Of a DNA stretch of 64,000 nt, positions 1-14,535 are shown piece after piece. The translations under genes were made by a program, and so were the position numbers. The notes under the pieces are model-generated. The model was not told the origin of the DNA. It did no database searches and saw nothing but the letters and a program-made list of their open reading frames with translations. Origin of the DNA: Monomorium pharaonis (lineage: Eukaryota; Arthropoda; Insecta; Hymenoptera; Formicidae). The stretch's first letter is position 1; the number at the start of each line of letters is the position of its first letter. Location: contig NC_050468.1 in assembly GCF_013373865.1 (NCBI RefSeq), positions 6,074,010-6,138,009 of the forward strand. Reading direction: 5' to 3'.

Positions 1-49
1 CGGGAACCTCCGAAATTCCCCTGCCTTTTATTATCCCATTCTCCTGCGC

Positions 50-50
<1 letters not shown>

Positions 51-97
<47 letters not shown>

Positions 98-102
98 GTC
101 GT
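51..102. repeat. CGT/CGA trinucleotide microsatellite
   Basis: Seventeen TCG units with one TTG interruption. It lies in non-coding sequence, although one frame would read as poly-Asp or poly-Ser. Confidence 0.9.
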
Positions 103-1880
103 ACGCCATTCGCCGACGGAGATAAACGGAAGTGCCTACCCGAGTATTACATCAGGCTAGGGTTACATACACCCCTGCTCGACTTGTATCGCCGCGAACG
201 GACGTTCCCCGCTCGTGTAAGAACACCTGGAATATTTGAATGAAGCCTTTTTGCTCGGTATACATTAACGCGCGCGTCCACAGAAGAGAACTAATAGCCC
301 CATATTTTGCATATAAAACGATCCCGCTGAGGAAATCGAGTTTAGCGGTCGGTATTCCGGTTTTACAGCAAACGGCAATATTCATCGTTTAATTATACGG
401 TTGCGATCTAAATTAATCCGCCGGCTCTCGTCGGCCGGTAATAAGAATACTGCCGGCTGTAATAAGCGCGCCCCACGCAGTGATTTACCGCCCAAGTTTT
501 GTACGTCGTATTTAAGAGAAAGCCAATATATTCGCCGAGTTTCCTAGGATGCATCATAAATACCTATATCTTGGTGATATAGGTTTATCGCGAAAACTCG
601 TCAAACTTCCATGCTGCCGACCTAACGAGAGTATCCATCTAAAAGTTGAACGACGTTATTGTTTCCAATTTATAAACGGCGTGTATTGTGTATCAGTCAT
701 ATCGACTCATCTGCACCAGGTCCGCGAGATACTTCGAACTGAAGTACATAAATTTAACGCCACTTGCATTTCATTGCGATTATTTCGTAGTCGGCAAAAT
801 TTTTGCTGCTTTTGCGCAAATTTCCGCTGCTTTCGACACAGTAAACGAAGAGTGGGTTAATTAATATTAGCTTAATGCGATGCCGGTGGCAATGCGGCTT
901 TGCGGATTTTATTGTAATTACAATCCAGTTACGTGGATGTATTTTCGCTGACGCCGATTTTTGTCTTGATTAGCGAAACGGTCGGTTCGCGGTGTAAAAC
1001 AATTTTAATATCGACGAAGATATTCAGCAAATATCGATGAAGCGAGAACGTGTTTGCGGGAAATGGGGCGGGCGAGGAAACGAGCGAAAGAGCGTATTAA
1101 ACACGGCACGAGACCGAATTCCTGCTCGTCCTCCGCTTTTCTCTCTTTCTCGCTCTTTCAAGTATTTTAATCAAATGATATTAGCGGGGACGTCCGATAT
1201 CACGCTGACCATATCACACGATGAACGTCTTTCGGTTTAATCTCCTGTCTCGCTTGGCCAGCGTAAAACCGCTTCAAAGGCGTTAATCGCCGACAATGTA
1301 TGCTAATTATTAAGCGCACGTGTGCAATAATAATCTCCTTTTATCGTCTTCCTGATAATTTCGTATGCGACGATTTAAATATCGTCGGATATCCAAAGGA
1401 CAAGAATTCCGTTGGAGGTAAACCGCGAATTAAGGGCGGAAGCAAATTATGAGCGGTACGGTTCTATGATATCAATTACGAGAAATTAGCGACGCTATTG
1501 TGGCATAATCGTGCTGTGTCGTCCGAATTACAATGGGATTCTTTCTGCGGCGTTTTCCCGTGTGTAGCGGGCATAATGGCTCAGATTGCCGCGCGGTATC
1601 TCGCCCGCGGATTTCTGTACGTTCAGCGAGATAATAAAATTATGCGCCTCGTAAAACGACGGCTCGCCTCCGTGTCTTGACACCTGCACGGTCATTTTAA
1701 AACCTTCACAAGATTATACACGGATTCAATGAAATATCATCACGCGAGATCAATATTCGGTATTTAATAGTAACGATTTTAATTGAAATACTATTGTACC
1801 GTGATTTTAATTTATTAGTGTCAGAAAGGACGATTAATAAAAGATACGGAGTAAAATTTAGCTTCGGCGAGTATTATCTG

Positions 1881-1913
1881 CTCTCTCTCTTTCTCTCTCT
1901 CTCTCTTTCTCTT
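1881..1913. repeat. CT-rich tract
   Basis: Interrupted CT dinucleotide run with TTCT breaks. Confidence 0.85.
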
Positions 1914-2395
1914 TATAATCTCGTATTCATAGCGTGTTCTTCAAATTTGAAGACATAAGTGAATAGAGCTAATTATTAATGCTAGTAAATTTCGACCATT
2001 ATACAAATTAGATTATATTTTAATAACCGTGAATATAACCGTGAACGTAGAACAAAAACGTTTATCGTTTGCGCTTTTAACGGTGTTATTTTGATGGGAA
2101 GAATAATTCTTTGTCCGGCGCATTGTTCACCGCGTACAATACCGAAGAGTTAATAACTGTATGAATTATGCGTGGAGCAATATCTCTGTGTTCTTTGCCT
2201 GTAAAGTATAAAATCACTTCGCGCGACGTTGCGGCACGGTATCCTGTCCACTTTCAGTCAACCGGGATTCCGGGCGGATCGTAATACTACTTTGTTTTGA
2301 ACTTTTCCACCAATATTTCACGAGGCACGAGGCGCGAACTGCGAAATTAGATGCTCTAATAAAAGCAAGGACAAATCCACGTGTGACGGGCGTAC

Positions 2396-2424
2396 AGGCA
2401 GACAGGCAGGCAGGCAGGCAAGCA
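2396..2424. repeat. GGCA tetranucleotide microsatellite
   Basis: About six GGCA units with one A substitution. Confidence 0.8.
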
Positions 2425-3610
2425 GATCTGCGAAGTAGGAAAGCAGAAAGAAATGAAACGCGAAAAGGTGTGCTATAATATCGTGTAACACTTCGGGGCG
2501 TATCTTATTCGCCGCGTGAAAAGTTCTCTCATTGCACGGACGGGGAAAACAGCTCCCGGGCACAGCGACGTTCGGCGTTACAACTTTGAAAGTCGTAACG
2601 AAAATTATTTCGATACAAGTTTGTCAATTCGCACGATTGCCCGTTCTTCGTCGCTCCCCCTCTTGCATTCGCAACTAACTTGGAGAAGTATACATTTTAT
2701 AGACGAAAATCCGCGTGCTCGCGGACGAGCTTTCCCGTGCTAGATATTAATGGTAACGCCGGATGCTCGGAATAACGAAGACACAAAGTGCAGTATTCAG
2801 CGCTGACAGTTACTCGATTATACGATGCATACCGTGTTAGCGTATCATCGATCACTTCATCGACAGCAGCATCTGGAATATGCGATACATTTGACGTGAA
2901 ATAAATAGCTTGATAAATGCGTGTAGCCATATTATTTTTACAGTGACGACGTCAATATTTTCATCGGGATCGCAAACATTTCAACATGGCGGTGGGTGGG
3001 CTTCGACTTTGTGTGCCTCTGGCTCGGACATTTTGTACGTATAACAATCAAGACGTCGGGCTTTATTAAATTCGAGAAATAGACTTGGTGGGATATCGGA
3101 TATGTAGTCGGTTTACGGTAAATTACATGAGAGACGAGCGATAGCATTAATATTGGTACGTATTACCGACTATTAACGCCGAATGGATCGGTGTAATTAC
3201 ACGGGCCTCGTATGCAGGCGCTGCCTGAGCAGACGCCAGCTTGTATCACTGCGCCGTATGTGAGCCAGTAGTAAACGGAGCGCTACACATCAGACATCCG
3301 ATACAGGGTGTCGCGTCGGATTATCACATCCGATTTCACGACGGGTGGGATAATCGCGTTTCCCCGCGACATTTATTAAGCTCGCGAATTCTATCTCTCC
3401 TGAAATGTACATAGCTAATTTTCTGTATCACTCTCCGCAAATATTTATCTTTCGCGTCTTTCTAATTTCTGTCTTATTCACTTAAGATGCTAGTCTTTCA
3501 CAAATAATATTAAATTTCTTTGTTTATCATTATTATCAAAAAAAAAAAAAAAAAAGAAAAGAAAAACGCGTGCATGGTGTTTAATTAGTTGCGTTATCTT
3601 CTGCTTACAG

Positions 3611-3763
3611 GAGCCATTTTTGAGCAAGGTACCGACGAGGTGCAGTCCGCCTTCAAGTTCGCGATGATGAACCACAACCAGAACATTACGACCCGCAAAT
3701 TTGAACTGCAGGCCTTCGTGGATGTAATTAATACCGCGGATGCCTACAAGCTATCCCGCCTCA
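3611..3763 (+). CDS. GluRIA: GluRIA-like receptor, exon encoding start of amino-terminal domain
   Basis: This exon is bounded by a pyrimidine-rich acceptor (ctgcttacag) and a strong donor (gtaagt). It opens with GA, the last two bases of a glycine codon, and closes with A, the first base of an isoleucine codon, leaving 50 whole codons between. The product begins AIFEQGTDEVQSAFKFAMMN, contains an N-I-T glycosylation sequon in HNQNITTRKF, and ends ADAYKLSRL. In AMPA/kainate receptors this is the first beta-alpha unit of the bilobed amino-terminal domain, which drives subunit assembly. The open frame continues into the introns on both sides, but similarity stops exactly at the splice sites. A preceding exon with the signal peptide must lie upstream; I found no donor following a plausible leader between 1 and 3590. 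Confidence 0.93.
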
Positions 3764-6700
3764 GTAAGTACAAACACATTTCTCGTCTTGCACGGGGGAA
3801 ATTGTTATTCGTCTCGCGTATCATCATGCTGCGTGCAGCATTATTTCTCTTCGGGAATTGCAAATATCCACACGTCGACGGCAGTGCTCGGGAGAAGAAA
3901 AACTGAATCATAGACAACATTCACAGAGGCCGTTAAATATTTCATAGACATCTTCAAATGTCGATCGTGCCCCGTTGCCTCGCACGCCCGCCAGTCGATT
4001 CGAAATCGAGTGAACCGAAATTCCATCGCGAATATTCCTCCGGATTGTACCGACAATTTTTCATGACTACATTTAAAGTGTCTGAAACGTCCGTAGGAGC
4101 ATAGCGCGGAATTTCGTTTCTGTTTCTCGAGGGGTGGAAATCGATTTCGCGTTTTGTTCGCGATATCTGTACCGGTGTCAGCCACGGTGACTTATCAACA
4201 ATGCTGAGGCGCGTACGTGCCGGAAGCGCGACATCTCCGCGCCATTGAATACACCGCGGCGCGGTCCGTGTCGGATATGAAATAAGTAACGTTTCGTTTC
4301 TATAGCGTCGCCAGATACTAATCTCGCTACCTGGAAACGCTTCCATTTCCTATGGCGCGTTCCTATGTGGCACGTGCGGACGATAGAGGGAACGCGAGAT
4401 TCTTGCACTTGCACATGCTTGTTTCTAAAGGAAGCGTACAATGCGGACAATGGTTAGTCGATTAACACCGATACAGATTTTCATGATTGCGGGAGTAACT
4501 CATGACAATGGCGAAACTTCCTTTTCGCGATCTTCTTTTAAAAATGCGGAAAAGTTTCCAAGATAAACCGATTACTCGTGAGATCTCTTTTGATAATTCC
4601 GCGATAGAAATTTTGCGGAATCTGATTTAACCGGATCCGACGATTATTATCGAATCGCAATTTCGTGATTAAACTCAGTTCAATCATGCGATTAAGTTAG
4701 CGGAATTGTCTCATTGTTTTGTTACGTGATTCGACATTCGCTTGCTTTCAATGGTGCCATCCAGCGCTCAATGGTGTGAGAAGTTACGGAATTATCCGAA
4801 GAGCCATTACATGTCACTTATCCTGATTTACACCGGAGCGTAGCAGGCGTGAATTTTCACAATTACAGTTATCACCCTTGTAATGAAGATATAATGTACA
4901 TTTTTCTTGACAATAATCTTGAAGAATACTTTTTAATTTCATCATCTTTTCACTTAACATACCATTGTCATCCAATTATTTGCATCAGTCGAGAAGTAAT
5001 CGTTACAATAATACCAACGAAACGTCATAATTTCGATAAAAGTGGATAGATCTTATTTTCCAGATATCTTTTTTTCTTCATTGATTACGTGTCGTGTTTT
5101 ATTTTTGCTTCGAATTGCTGTTGGTGTCCGTATTATCAACAAGTATTTCCTCTCGGAATTCATAGTAATGTCCCGCTTTGTCGCCTGCCGCATACATTCG
5201 GAATTTGAAAGAGCTGATCGACCGGGTTACCCGCGAGCCGTTTGACGGCTTTTAACCAAGGAATGTCAGTCCAATCGAACTACATCGGTCGCCGGGTTTG
5301 AAGTCAACCGGAATCGTTCTAAACCGTAAACGGAGAGAAGGACAAAGGGCACTCGGGTGCCAAAGATATCGGTGCCTCCTATTATTGACGAAATCACAGT
5401 TATTGCCCCATACTACAAAGAGATTTACTAACGTAAGATGATACGATCAGAATTCATTCAGGGCATGCTAGCACGTGTCTATTGTATTATCTGTAATTAC
5501 TAATATATAGATAAACTATGAAATAATTTAATATAATATCTCTGTATTTGTTAATAAATTGTTTTGAAAAAGTAGTATCTTGGATTATTTAACGTTTATA
5601 AGAGATTGCAAATAAGCAAGATTTATTTTGCATTTACAATAATGACTTAAATAGGATTGATCTGATACAAATTCTTCTGGCTTGCTTATGATGGCGTATG
5701 ATGTGAAATGTTGGTAATCGTTGCGATTTCATTAACTCAAGAATCCGTGAATAGAATTCGCAAGCTGGTTCATCGTGGATTCGTCGTGGCAATGCGAATA
5801 TTTGGGCCAAGTCCAAGGGACAGAGAGGCCGTGTTACGGTACTTAGCAAAGCTCCGTTAATTGTATTACCGTTGGTCGGTTCACCCGGATGAAGACCCTG
5901 TTATAATCCCACAGCTTTCTGCCGGGGCAAATCTATTGCCGCGTTGCGCTCCGCTTAATGTTTTGGTCCACTAAGACGATATAAGCTGTTGGCAAAATAA
6001 CGAAGAAAGAATTTAGTCTTGGCATTTTTCTCAGCTCTAATAATGTTGTCGGTGTTAATAGAGAGTCATATTTTTGCATTATTCAGAATCCTAAAAATCC
6101 TAAAAATTTGAATATGTTAATTACATAGAAACATCTATAAAATAATAATATAATAATTAGGTGGCAGAGAAGATTAATATATCGGGAATTCTCCAATAGA
6201 ATTCATGTGCCTGCAAAGAGATTTTACATTTCATACATTTAGTATTCCACTAGATGAATCGGTGGTTATTAATTATACTACTACGTGTGGATCGAGTTGC
6301 TGAATAGCAAATGTCATTGCAGAATAGAAGAAGATGAAAGGGGTCTCTCTCGCGGTGAGAAAAAGAGAAACAATTTATCATGTAGTATCATCGTAAAAGA
6401 CCTCCCACTTTTGCCTTTTTTTATTCAACATTTATTCAATTTTCAAACAGATACGACAAAGGTATATAGGTTTGCCTAGGAAATAACAGACAAGGAAAAT
6501 CATTATGGAACTGGACCGTCTCCCTTTACCACGCGCAAGCACATGTATTTTCATTTCAATACACTTCATTCATATTCGTTGGGCATTACGTATGAAGTCC
6601 GATAAAATAGAAAGGCGTCGAATAAAAGCAGGCACCATTAGAAAGACGGAATATTCCCGTTCCATATAAAATCGCTTTTTACCCGTCAATACAAACACAG

Positions 6701-8084
6701 GCACGAGGACATTAATGATTTCTCATTGTAACGGGAACGATGCGAATATCGAACAACCGGGACGGGGAATGCGCCGGTTTAATCTAAAATGTGACGGAAG
6801 AATATCGTTAAATAAATCTGCTCCTTAATATTTTCAATAACGTTTTCCCTCCGACGTCAGTGCGAGGCGGAAGTCGGTTTCTGACGGGAGTTTTGGGGGT
6901 AGGGTCGCCTATCGAGGGAATCGAAAATTATTGCGGATGTAGGGACGCAGGGCGACGAAACGCGGGCGGAGAAGTTTTTTCCGTTGAGAAATCACATGGT
7001 AGAACCGGGAATCCTAAGGGAGAGAATTTTCGCGGTGGCGTGGTACGCTCGTCTTAGCGGAACGTAATAGCCATCTATCAACTTTCGGTGCATATCGTAT
7101 AATATCCTGCAAGATCCTTTGGCCTGCGGGGGTAGCAGGATGGAAAGGGGAGGAAGGAGAGGGAATAACCTTCCCGCCACCCGCATCCTCATCCTCTCGC
7201 ACGCTACGGGACTAGAGAGGGATGAATGTATACGGGGCGCCAGCGAGCCAACCAGCCAGCCAGGGCCGGCATAAATCTGCCGAGGGCTCCCGAGGGTATT
7301 TCCCGCCTTTTTTCTCTATACCCTTCCGCGCACCTCGCCTTCGCCTGCTATTCCACGCTTTCGCGCCCTTCTTCTCGCATCCTGAACCAGACGCGAGATG
7401 AATCCCAGGGTTCTATTCCCGCGTGGTTTATTCCGAGGCAAACATCGGCCCGTCGTCGACGAGGTGGGCAAAAGTCGACGACGATTACAAATTTACGGTT
7501 TACATTTACGGATAACACCGTACATTGCCGCATTGATATACGCCATACTGATTTAAGGGTTGATAGAATAATAACTATAATGACCCTCTACGTTGAATTA
7601 AATTTTATCTTATGATATTTGCTCATGTTCTAAAATTAATATTTTAATCAAATTTGGTACGCGGCTTATCATTCAGAATACAATTTTCTGTTACAAGATC
7701 TGTTGTCATGAAGCTTGTGTATGTGTAACATATGTCTGTTTTAGTATTTGCTATTTAATACCGTGAAAATGTGGATGTGGAATAATAATCAAGTATACGT
7801 ATTGTGAGATGGTGATCTCGATGTGCAACATATCGAACTCTCATTATATTGAATACCTAGTGATTACACTAAACATGCTTATGTTACCGTAAGCTCATAA
7901 TTTTGTTTGAGTAAATGTTAATCAGAAATGTATGATTAAATCCTATGGATTCGTAAAACAAATTATTGGGTTATATTCTTGATCTCATTACACTTATACT
8001 CGATATATTTTCATCTTATTCTTAATATTGAAAAAGTATACAATTAAAAAAATACATTCAACGATTTTCTTGTACTCTGTACTA

Positions 8085-8251
8085 AGAAAAAAAGATTGTT
8101 AATTTGAATAAATTTTTCAACTTGATTAAATTTTATCAGTTTAAGTGTTTTATGTTTTTATGTATTTAAATAAAATATATAAAAATACTTGAACTGAAGG
8201 AATTTAATCAAGTTAAAAAATTTAGTCAAATTGTCAAATTGTTTTTTTTTA
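8085..8251. mobile_element. Short inverted-repeat element (MITE-like hairpin)
   Basis: Arms 8085-8152 and 8182-8251 are imperfect reverse complements, sharing TTTAATCAAGTT and AATTTAGTCAAATT type blocks, with a 29-base AT-rich loop. No target duplication was found. It lies in an AT-rich part of the large receptor intron, and low complexity makes a chance component possible. Confidence 0.55.
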
Positions 8252-11200
8252 TGTGTATATTTGTTTTGTTTCTTTTTATGTGACATATAAAATATTCGAT
8301 CGTAACCAGACACGAGATAAACTTTTGCGATTATGTACCCGCATGGCAAATCGGAATGCAAACATTGACTTGCGCGTACATGAGTGATGAGGATGAAAGA
8401 TAACGATGGCTACAATGTTTACACAGTTACAAAGGTTACCTGTTCACTCATGCAAACACAAGTCATGTGTTATCATTTTAATTAAAATATAATTTTAAAT
8501 AATTAAGTATAATTATTTTTAATTACATTTTTAAATTACATTAATTAAATAATTATAAAAGTAATTACTACAAAGATATTTACGCTGGTTGCGATTGAGA
8601 AACGAAACATTTCATTTTACATATCATTCTACATATTGTTTGTCTGTTATTGTTATAAAACTGCAATTAAATAAATAGATATCGTTTTACAGACAAATAA
8701 TCTGGTAATCATATACACCTCGCATGAGTTTTAATAAATTTTAGTAATTCAATTAATTTTCAATCTTTTATTATTATAATGTCAAAGACATTGTAAAGTA
8801 AAAGTAACTTTCCAATTTTTTTATTTTTATTTTTAAGTTTAATTTATTAATATAAAATGTTAGTGTTAAAAAAATTGTTTATTTTAATAATTAATATTTC
8901 TATTGAAATGTAGATTGTTAATTATATTACAAATAATTAGAACAAGTCTCATATGTTTTATTTATGTTAAAAATTTTTATTCCAAAAGTTACTTTCAAAC
9001 TGAAGCAGAATACAATTGCTGTTTGAAGATTACGTCAAGATAGACTTATATAGGCTTATGGCATAAATAGAATTACATCAAATTGTGAAAAATAGAAAAA
9101 TATGAAGATGTTTTTACGTTTGTATTCTATCATAGAAATTAAACTACGTGTTTATCAACATTCTTTATTCACAAAAATAAATAAATAAAAAGTTTACCAA
9201 GCATTAAAAAACCGCGATTTGTTATATTACGTTAAGCTGATTAAACAGCGACGATATTCTGTTCAAAAACTCTGAGGTAAACTTTGAGGTATCTTAATCG
9301 TTAAACGTGAGATTCTCAACTTTAAGAATTCCTAAGACGATGTCGTCGATCGCGTCGCTTAAGAAGAAAACATTCCTTCCTGCCGTATGACGTCGTTTCC
9401 GTTGAGTTTTACGGGATATCAGGTGCGATGCTGTGTTCAATTCCCGCGCGGTTTATCCGAAAGTATGCATTACTTTGGCAAATACGATGAGGAGCCGTCT
9501 TGTCGGCGAGGAGTGTATCTTTATTATAAAATGCGAACAGGCTGCTGTGAAAGTTCCAAGACGGCGGAAAACTTTCTTTCTAGGATGCTTTCGTTAGTTA
9601 CGGTAAACTTTACGTACGTAATCTTTAAACCTTAGTTACTTGGTGTAGGGACTCCATAATTAACAACTTGAATCAAACATCATTAACTTGGTTGCATTAT
9701 ATACATATATGCATAATCTTTCTTAATCTATATCCGCAAATATTTACGTACGCTCTGTTCTATGACAAAATCTTAAAAAGTTTTTAACAGCGAATGCTTA
9801 CTTCTACAAAATAATTGGAAAAATATTTATCTGTTTTAATCGTTGATGACTATAGTTATTAGGTACTTATCGATAAACAATTTTAAACACGATAAAATTT
9901 ATTGCGGAAAATTTTATTCAATATTGTATTCAATAATACAGTAATTGAATTTAAATATCTATGAGAGAAGGAAATAAAATATTTTTAATTCAACATATAC
10001 GCGTAAATATCATATGCATATACGAATAACAAAATCTTACGCGCGCATTCGTTCTAATTTATCTTTAAATCTGGCGAAAATCCTCATCTTTTTTCATGCT
10101 TTATTCTGCGTCTACTTTCACAGATCTTTATCGTTTTACTTATTTAATGAATATATTACACATATACCTGCCGCAGAAACGTTTCATTCCCCGCAACTTA
10201 GTCTGGCGACAACGACAGATGAGGGGATTCTCCGGTTCTCAAGTAACCAGATGAGTGGTAATGGTAATGTCTCTCGGAGGAGTCCCCTGTTCATGCAGAA
10301 GAATATTTTTCATGCAGTATCGTCGGGAAACCGTTCGCCATAAAAGCGGTCTAAACTGCTGAGTTACCCCGAGGATACTGCAGAAATAGAAGATGCGTGG
10401 AAAGGGGGTCTGTGCGTCACGGAAAAATATCACGTTGTGCAAAATGAGAAATATACATTGGTTTCGTCATACAATAATAAAGTGTAAAAAAATTGAGAAC
10501 TCACGTTTCAGATTTACACTTGTCATTTATTGACGTTTTCGCGGTTGCTTATGCATGAGGCCTACATGCATGTCAGTCCCGCGTTGTATAACTAATACAA
10601 TAGGTCCTGTCATTAATAATAAGAATTATAATTAATAATATATATTATAATAATAATATATAGATAAATAAAATATAATTATAAATTATAATAAATTACA
10701 TTAAGTTTTAGGAAGAAAAATGCATATCTCTGATATCTTAGGACCAAGACTAGTGGATCACAGCAAAGTGGTCACATAAATTACACCGGACTGGAATTAG
10801 CCCCGTTAGTTTTCGAGATGTACGGAAAATGTTTAAACCACACTGTTACTTGGTGACGATGATATCACGAAAACTCCGTAAACTCGCGGAGAAACGCTAT
10901 TTGTTCCCAGTGAGGGAGCAGAGAAGCTTCTGGGTAGCTGAGAACGCGTCATTTCCGATTGTCATTTCTCACGGAAAGGGACGTGGTGTGGCTTGACTGT
11001 CCAGGTTAAGGGCCCATTCAAAGTTATCCGCGCAGACACGCAATATGCAAACGTATATTATTCTGTAGTTTGAGAACCCGCTCGACGCGGGTTCAATTTT
11101 AGCTGAAATTGACTCGGGCATAGTTTTGCACTCGTATATCACATCTGTCACGCGGCATTTAGAGATTTATCTTATCTAATTTCTTCCACAAGTTATCGAA

Positions 11201-11567
11201 GCTCATCAGGATAAATTAAGATGTCCTTAATGTTCTAATATATATTTATGAGTCTGTAGAATACTTTACGTGAAGGATATTTTAATACAAATTACACAAA
11301 TTTCAAAGATACATGATTGGAATGATTATAGTAATAACGATTGAACATTTTCTTGAACGTTTAACTATCAAATTTTTAATAGTGCAACAGTAAAAGTATA
11401 CCAAAATAACATTGCGTATTTTAAGAGAAAAATATATGACAAAGCAATATAAGATACAATAATATAATTATATTTAAATAAGTAGAATATGTTATATTCA
11501 GCAGGTAAAAATTATATGAACGGTAATATGACATAAATACACAACTATCTTTAATGGGAATATCTAT

Positions 11568-11653
11568 ATTTTCGTCAAATTTGTGAAATTACTGGCTTAC
11601 TGTTCAAATAAGATAAATTACATAAATCAGTAATTTCATAAATCTGACAAAAG
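11568..11653. repeat. Hairpin of microRNA-precursor size
   Basis: 11568-11595 pairs with 11627-11653 (about 23 of 27 positions) around a 31-base loop. The paired core is GTGAAATTACTG against CAGTAATTTCAT. It could be a microRNA precursor, a solo MITE or chance in AT-rich intronic sequence. I do not recognise a known microRNA seed. Confidence 0.35.
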
Positions 11654-13646
11654 TATGCGGGATTTTATAATAAGTAAGGTAATACAATTTCAAATATAGT
11701 ACACTTTTAAATGAAATAAATATTTCAAGATTTAAATTTGATAATTTTGATCCCATAATGGGACCTCAACAATCATTTATTAATCTCAGAAAAGTTACTG
11801 GAAAGCGCTTTTATTATTCAAGAACACAATTTTGAACATGGTATTACATGAAATGTTTAGATACAAATCTGAATACGAGTATAATTTTGAATAGTATTTA
11901 GAGTAATAGTATTATTTCATTTTTAATTAATTTTGGGAATAAAATAAATTAATCATAACTTTGATTTTATCACCAATAATTTTTTTTATATTTATTTGTT
12001 GAATTGAAACTAATTTGCATTCTAAACTTTCTTAGATTACGTATTTTCGATTGTATTTTGCGTTCAAAATATAAAAATATACGTTGAGCATTCGAAATTG
12101 TTTTATTTTATATTATATGTAATTACCCTGTAATTAGTTTTTGGAAAATATAATAATGAGATAATAATAAGATTCCAATTAATAAATTATGTAGCTTTGT
12201 GGAAAGTGAATGTGAGGACTTTCGTATTGTTTACCTATTGACTTGATGTCGGTGGTGCTCAATGTACGCATTTTCTGCAGAAATCCCGTACGGACGATGC
12301 AGTTCGCGTCCCGATGTTAAGTTACAACGACGGACACAAACGCCAGGTCATTACGCTTTCGATTTAAAACTTTCGAATTAGATTGGGAGACGCCGTGAGT
12401 CTTTGCTGTGTCCCCCGGCCATTTAAAACTTTCGTGGCAAACCATCTCGCGACCGATGTCGTGTTCTCACCGCGGAGTCTCGCGCCTTGCAGCTGCCTTC
12501 GAGGAATTATTTCCGAACGCTTGTTCTTTCTATTGGTCTGCGTCGTGTCGAGATTCGCTTTCGATTCGTTCACAAACCTGTTGGCCGGGTGTCGAACAAC
12601 GATCGACTTCCATCTACCTCGATACGAAATATTCGAAACGCTTCGTTGTGTGCTCGCTGGTTTCTTGCTTCAAAACGCAATAATACTTGACGTGTTGATT
12701 GATAATTGATAACTCAACACTTACCAATTTACGGTATAATGCGTGCGATTGATTACATGTTTGAAAATAAATTTAATTCAGTAGCGATGCTTAATTAATT
12801 GATAATCAACTCTATAGCTCGTAAAATAATTAATTTTGTCACAGATAGTCGTAACGATAGAAACTATTGTTAATTCTGCAATATGCGGAACATTGGCCAA
12901 AGCGACATTACGTAACAAATTCAATCAAATCCCGTTTATGTTAGTGAATTTTAAGCGCGTATAATATATTCTTTAAGCTTATAATTATTATATATATATT
13001 ATATATATGACATTAATACTTCAATTACTTACAACATATATGATATTAGAATTATACAAAGTTATTGAGAAAAAAGACGCACAAAACAACGCACTAGTAG
13101 AATGATGTAATCATATCACGAAAGAGTAATATTAATGATATGATTAAAAATGGACCAGTCGATTATGCCACGTTTGACAACAGTAAATACCATCTTAATA
13201 TATTTGAGGGAGATTACGAAGGAAAAAAGGAAGCGGCGGTGGGAACGTGCGAGTAATGACACTCCCGGGGTTCCGGCACCGTCGAAAGTCACGCGAGGCG
13301 CAAGAAACGACTGGCGGAAACGAGAGAAACCATTCCCTAAGTAATAAGAAATCGATAAGAACTGCAGATTGGGTGCAGATGCGAAGAAAAATCGGCCGGG
13401 AAGTATCTTATCGGAGGCTGGCAAATAATCCCTCAACCCGCCGTCAGAAGCGCCGATGATTAAATGAGGATAATCGGTGTGGCAAAACGAATAATTTAAT
13501 TCTCCAGGAATTGAATGGCGTGTTACAATAATTTTCGCCCGTCTGCTCAGCTTTCTAAATTAGAAAATTAATATTTGTGATAGTTAAGAATTATAATAAA
13601 GAAGTCAGGTATAAATAATATGCTATATAGAGAGAAACATGTACAT

Positions 13647-13710
13647 ACAGTGTAATACAGCATTATGAATAGAATTAGGAATATATTCTATGTATATGCT
13701 ATTACATTGT
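13647..13710. repeat. Short imperfect hairpin
   Basis: ACAGTGTAATA at 13647-13657 pairs with TATTACATTGT at 13700-13710, and the inner segments GCATTATGAATAGAAT / ATTCTATGTATATGC pair with bulges, giving a 64-base stem-loop. Function unknown. Confidence 0.3.
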
Positions 13711-14440
13711 TATTAATTATCGAATCTCTGATATTTCCAAGACGCATTGTAGATATTTGAGAGCGAAGACGATGAAATTGAAATGTTAAAAATTGGACGA
13801 TAGTCGCGCGTGATCGGCAATCGGCAAAAATTCTACTAACGTATTCGGTGAAATATTTTTATCTTCGGTGAATAATTGTTTATCCGCGAAAGAACACGAA
13901 ATCGTTGATTAATCCCGACAACTTGTTCGTGCTTTCTTACGAACAAGTAGTCAGAAGAATTCGAAGTTCAATCTGAATACTACAAACCTTTGCAGACAGC
14001 TGAGTAACAACGATTAGAGAAGCAACGAAGCAGCATTTCGTGCTTACAACTTTAGCATCCAGAGCACATTCCTCCCTTTTTCTTCGTGCTCTTTCCGTCT
14101 TCTTTTCTCGCTTTCCTCCTCGTCCGACGAACTTTCTTAATTTGTGCGCGGTTTTTTTTACTGGCTAATTAATATTGATGATTGAAAAGTGCCTCCGCCA
14201 GGTGATCAATTTTCATCGGTATTAATAATCGCCAGATCGAAAAGTGGTCGCTCGTCTTTGAGGAGCAAAGCTCACGCGGTTTTGATTAAAGCGAAGTTCA
14301 GGAATCGAACGCGTTGACGTAAAAAGGTCGATCGCCGGTCTATGAAGAGAAATGATTTTTATCGACATTTATTCCACTAAGCGATGAGCTTTTCAATTTC
14401 ATCAGAGAAAAAAGTTTTTACGAAAACTTCTCTTTTTCCC

Positions 14441-14531
<91 letters not shown>
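14441..14531. repeat. Long CT microsatellite
   Basis: Forty pure CT units (14451-14530) preceded by an imperfect CT stretch. Frames through it encode Leu-Ser or Arg-Glu repeats and are not genes. Confidence 0.95.

Positions 14532-14535
<4 letters not shown>

Larger units (their letters stand above)
1..3610. other. Non-coding flank or intron 5' of first visible receptor exon
   Basis: No exon is supportable here. The stretch mixes AT-rich sequence with moderately GC-rich patches, a CGT-type trinucleotide tract, a short CT tract, a GGCA tetranucleotide tract and an A-tract just before the exon acceptor. Because the first exon begins mid-codon, at least the 3' part of this stretch is an intron of the receptor gene. 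Confidence 0.7.

Noticed and set aside
3841..4450. Three overlapping minus-strand frames of 90-130 codons
   Set aside because: They overlap each other in different frames inside a GC-richer intron block, with no domain resemblance or splice support.
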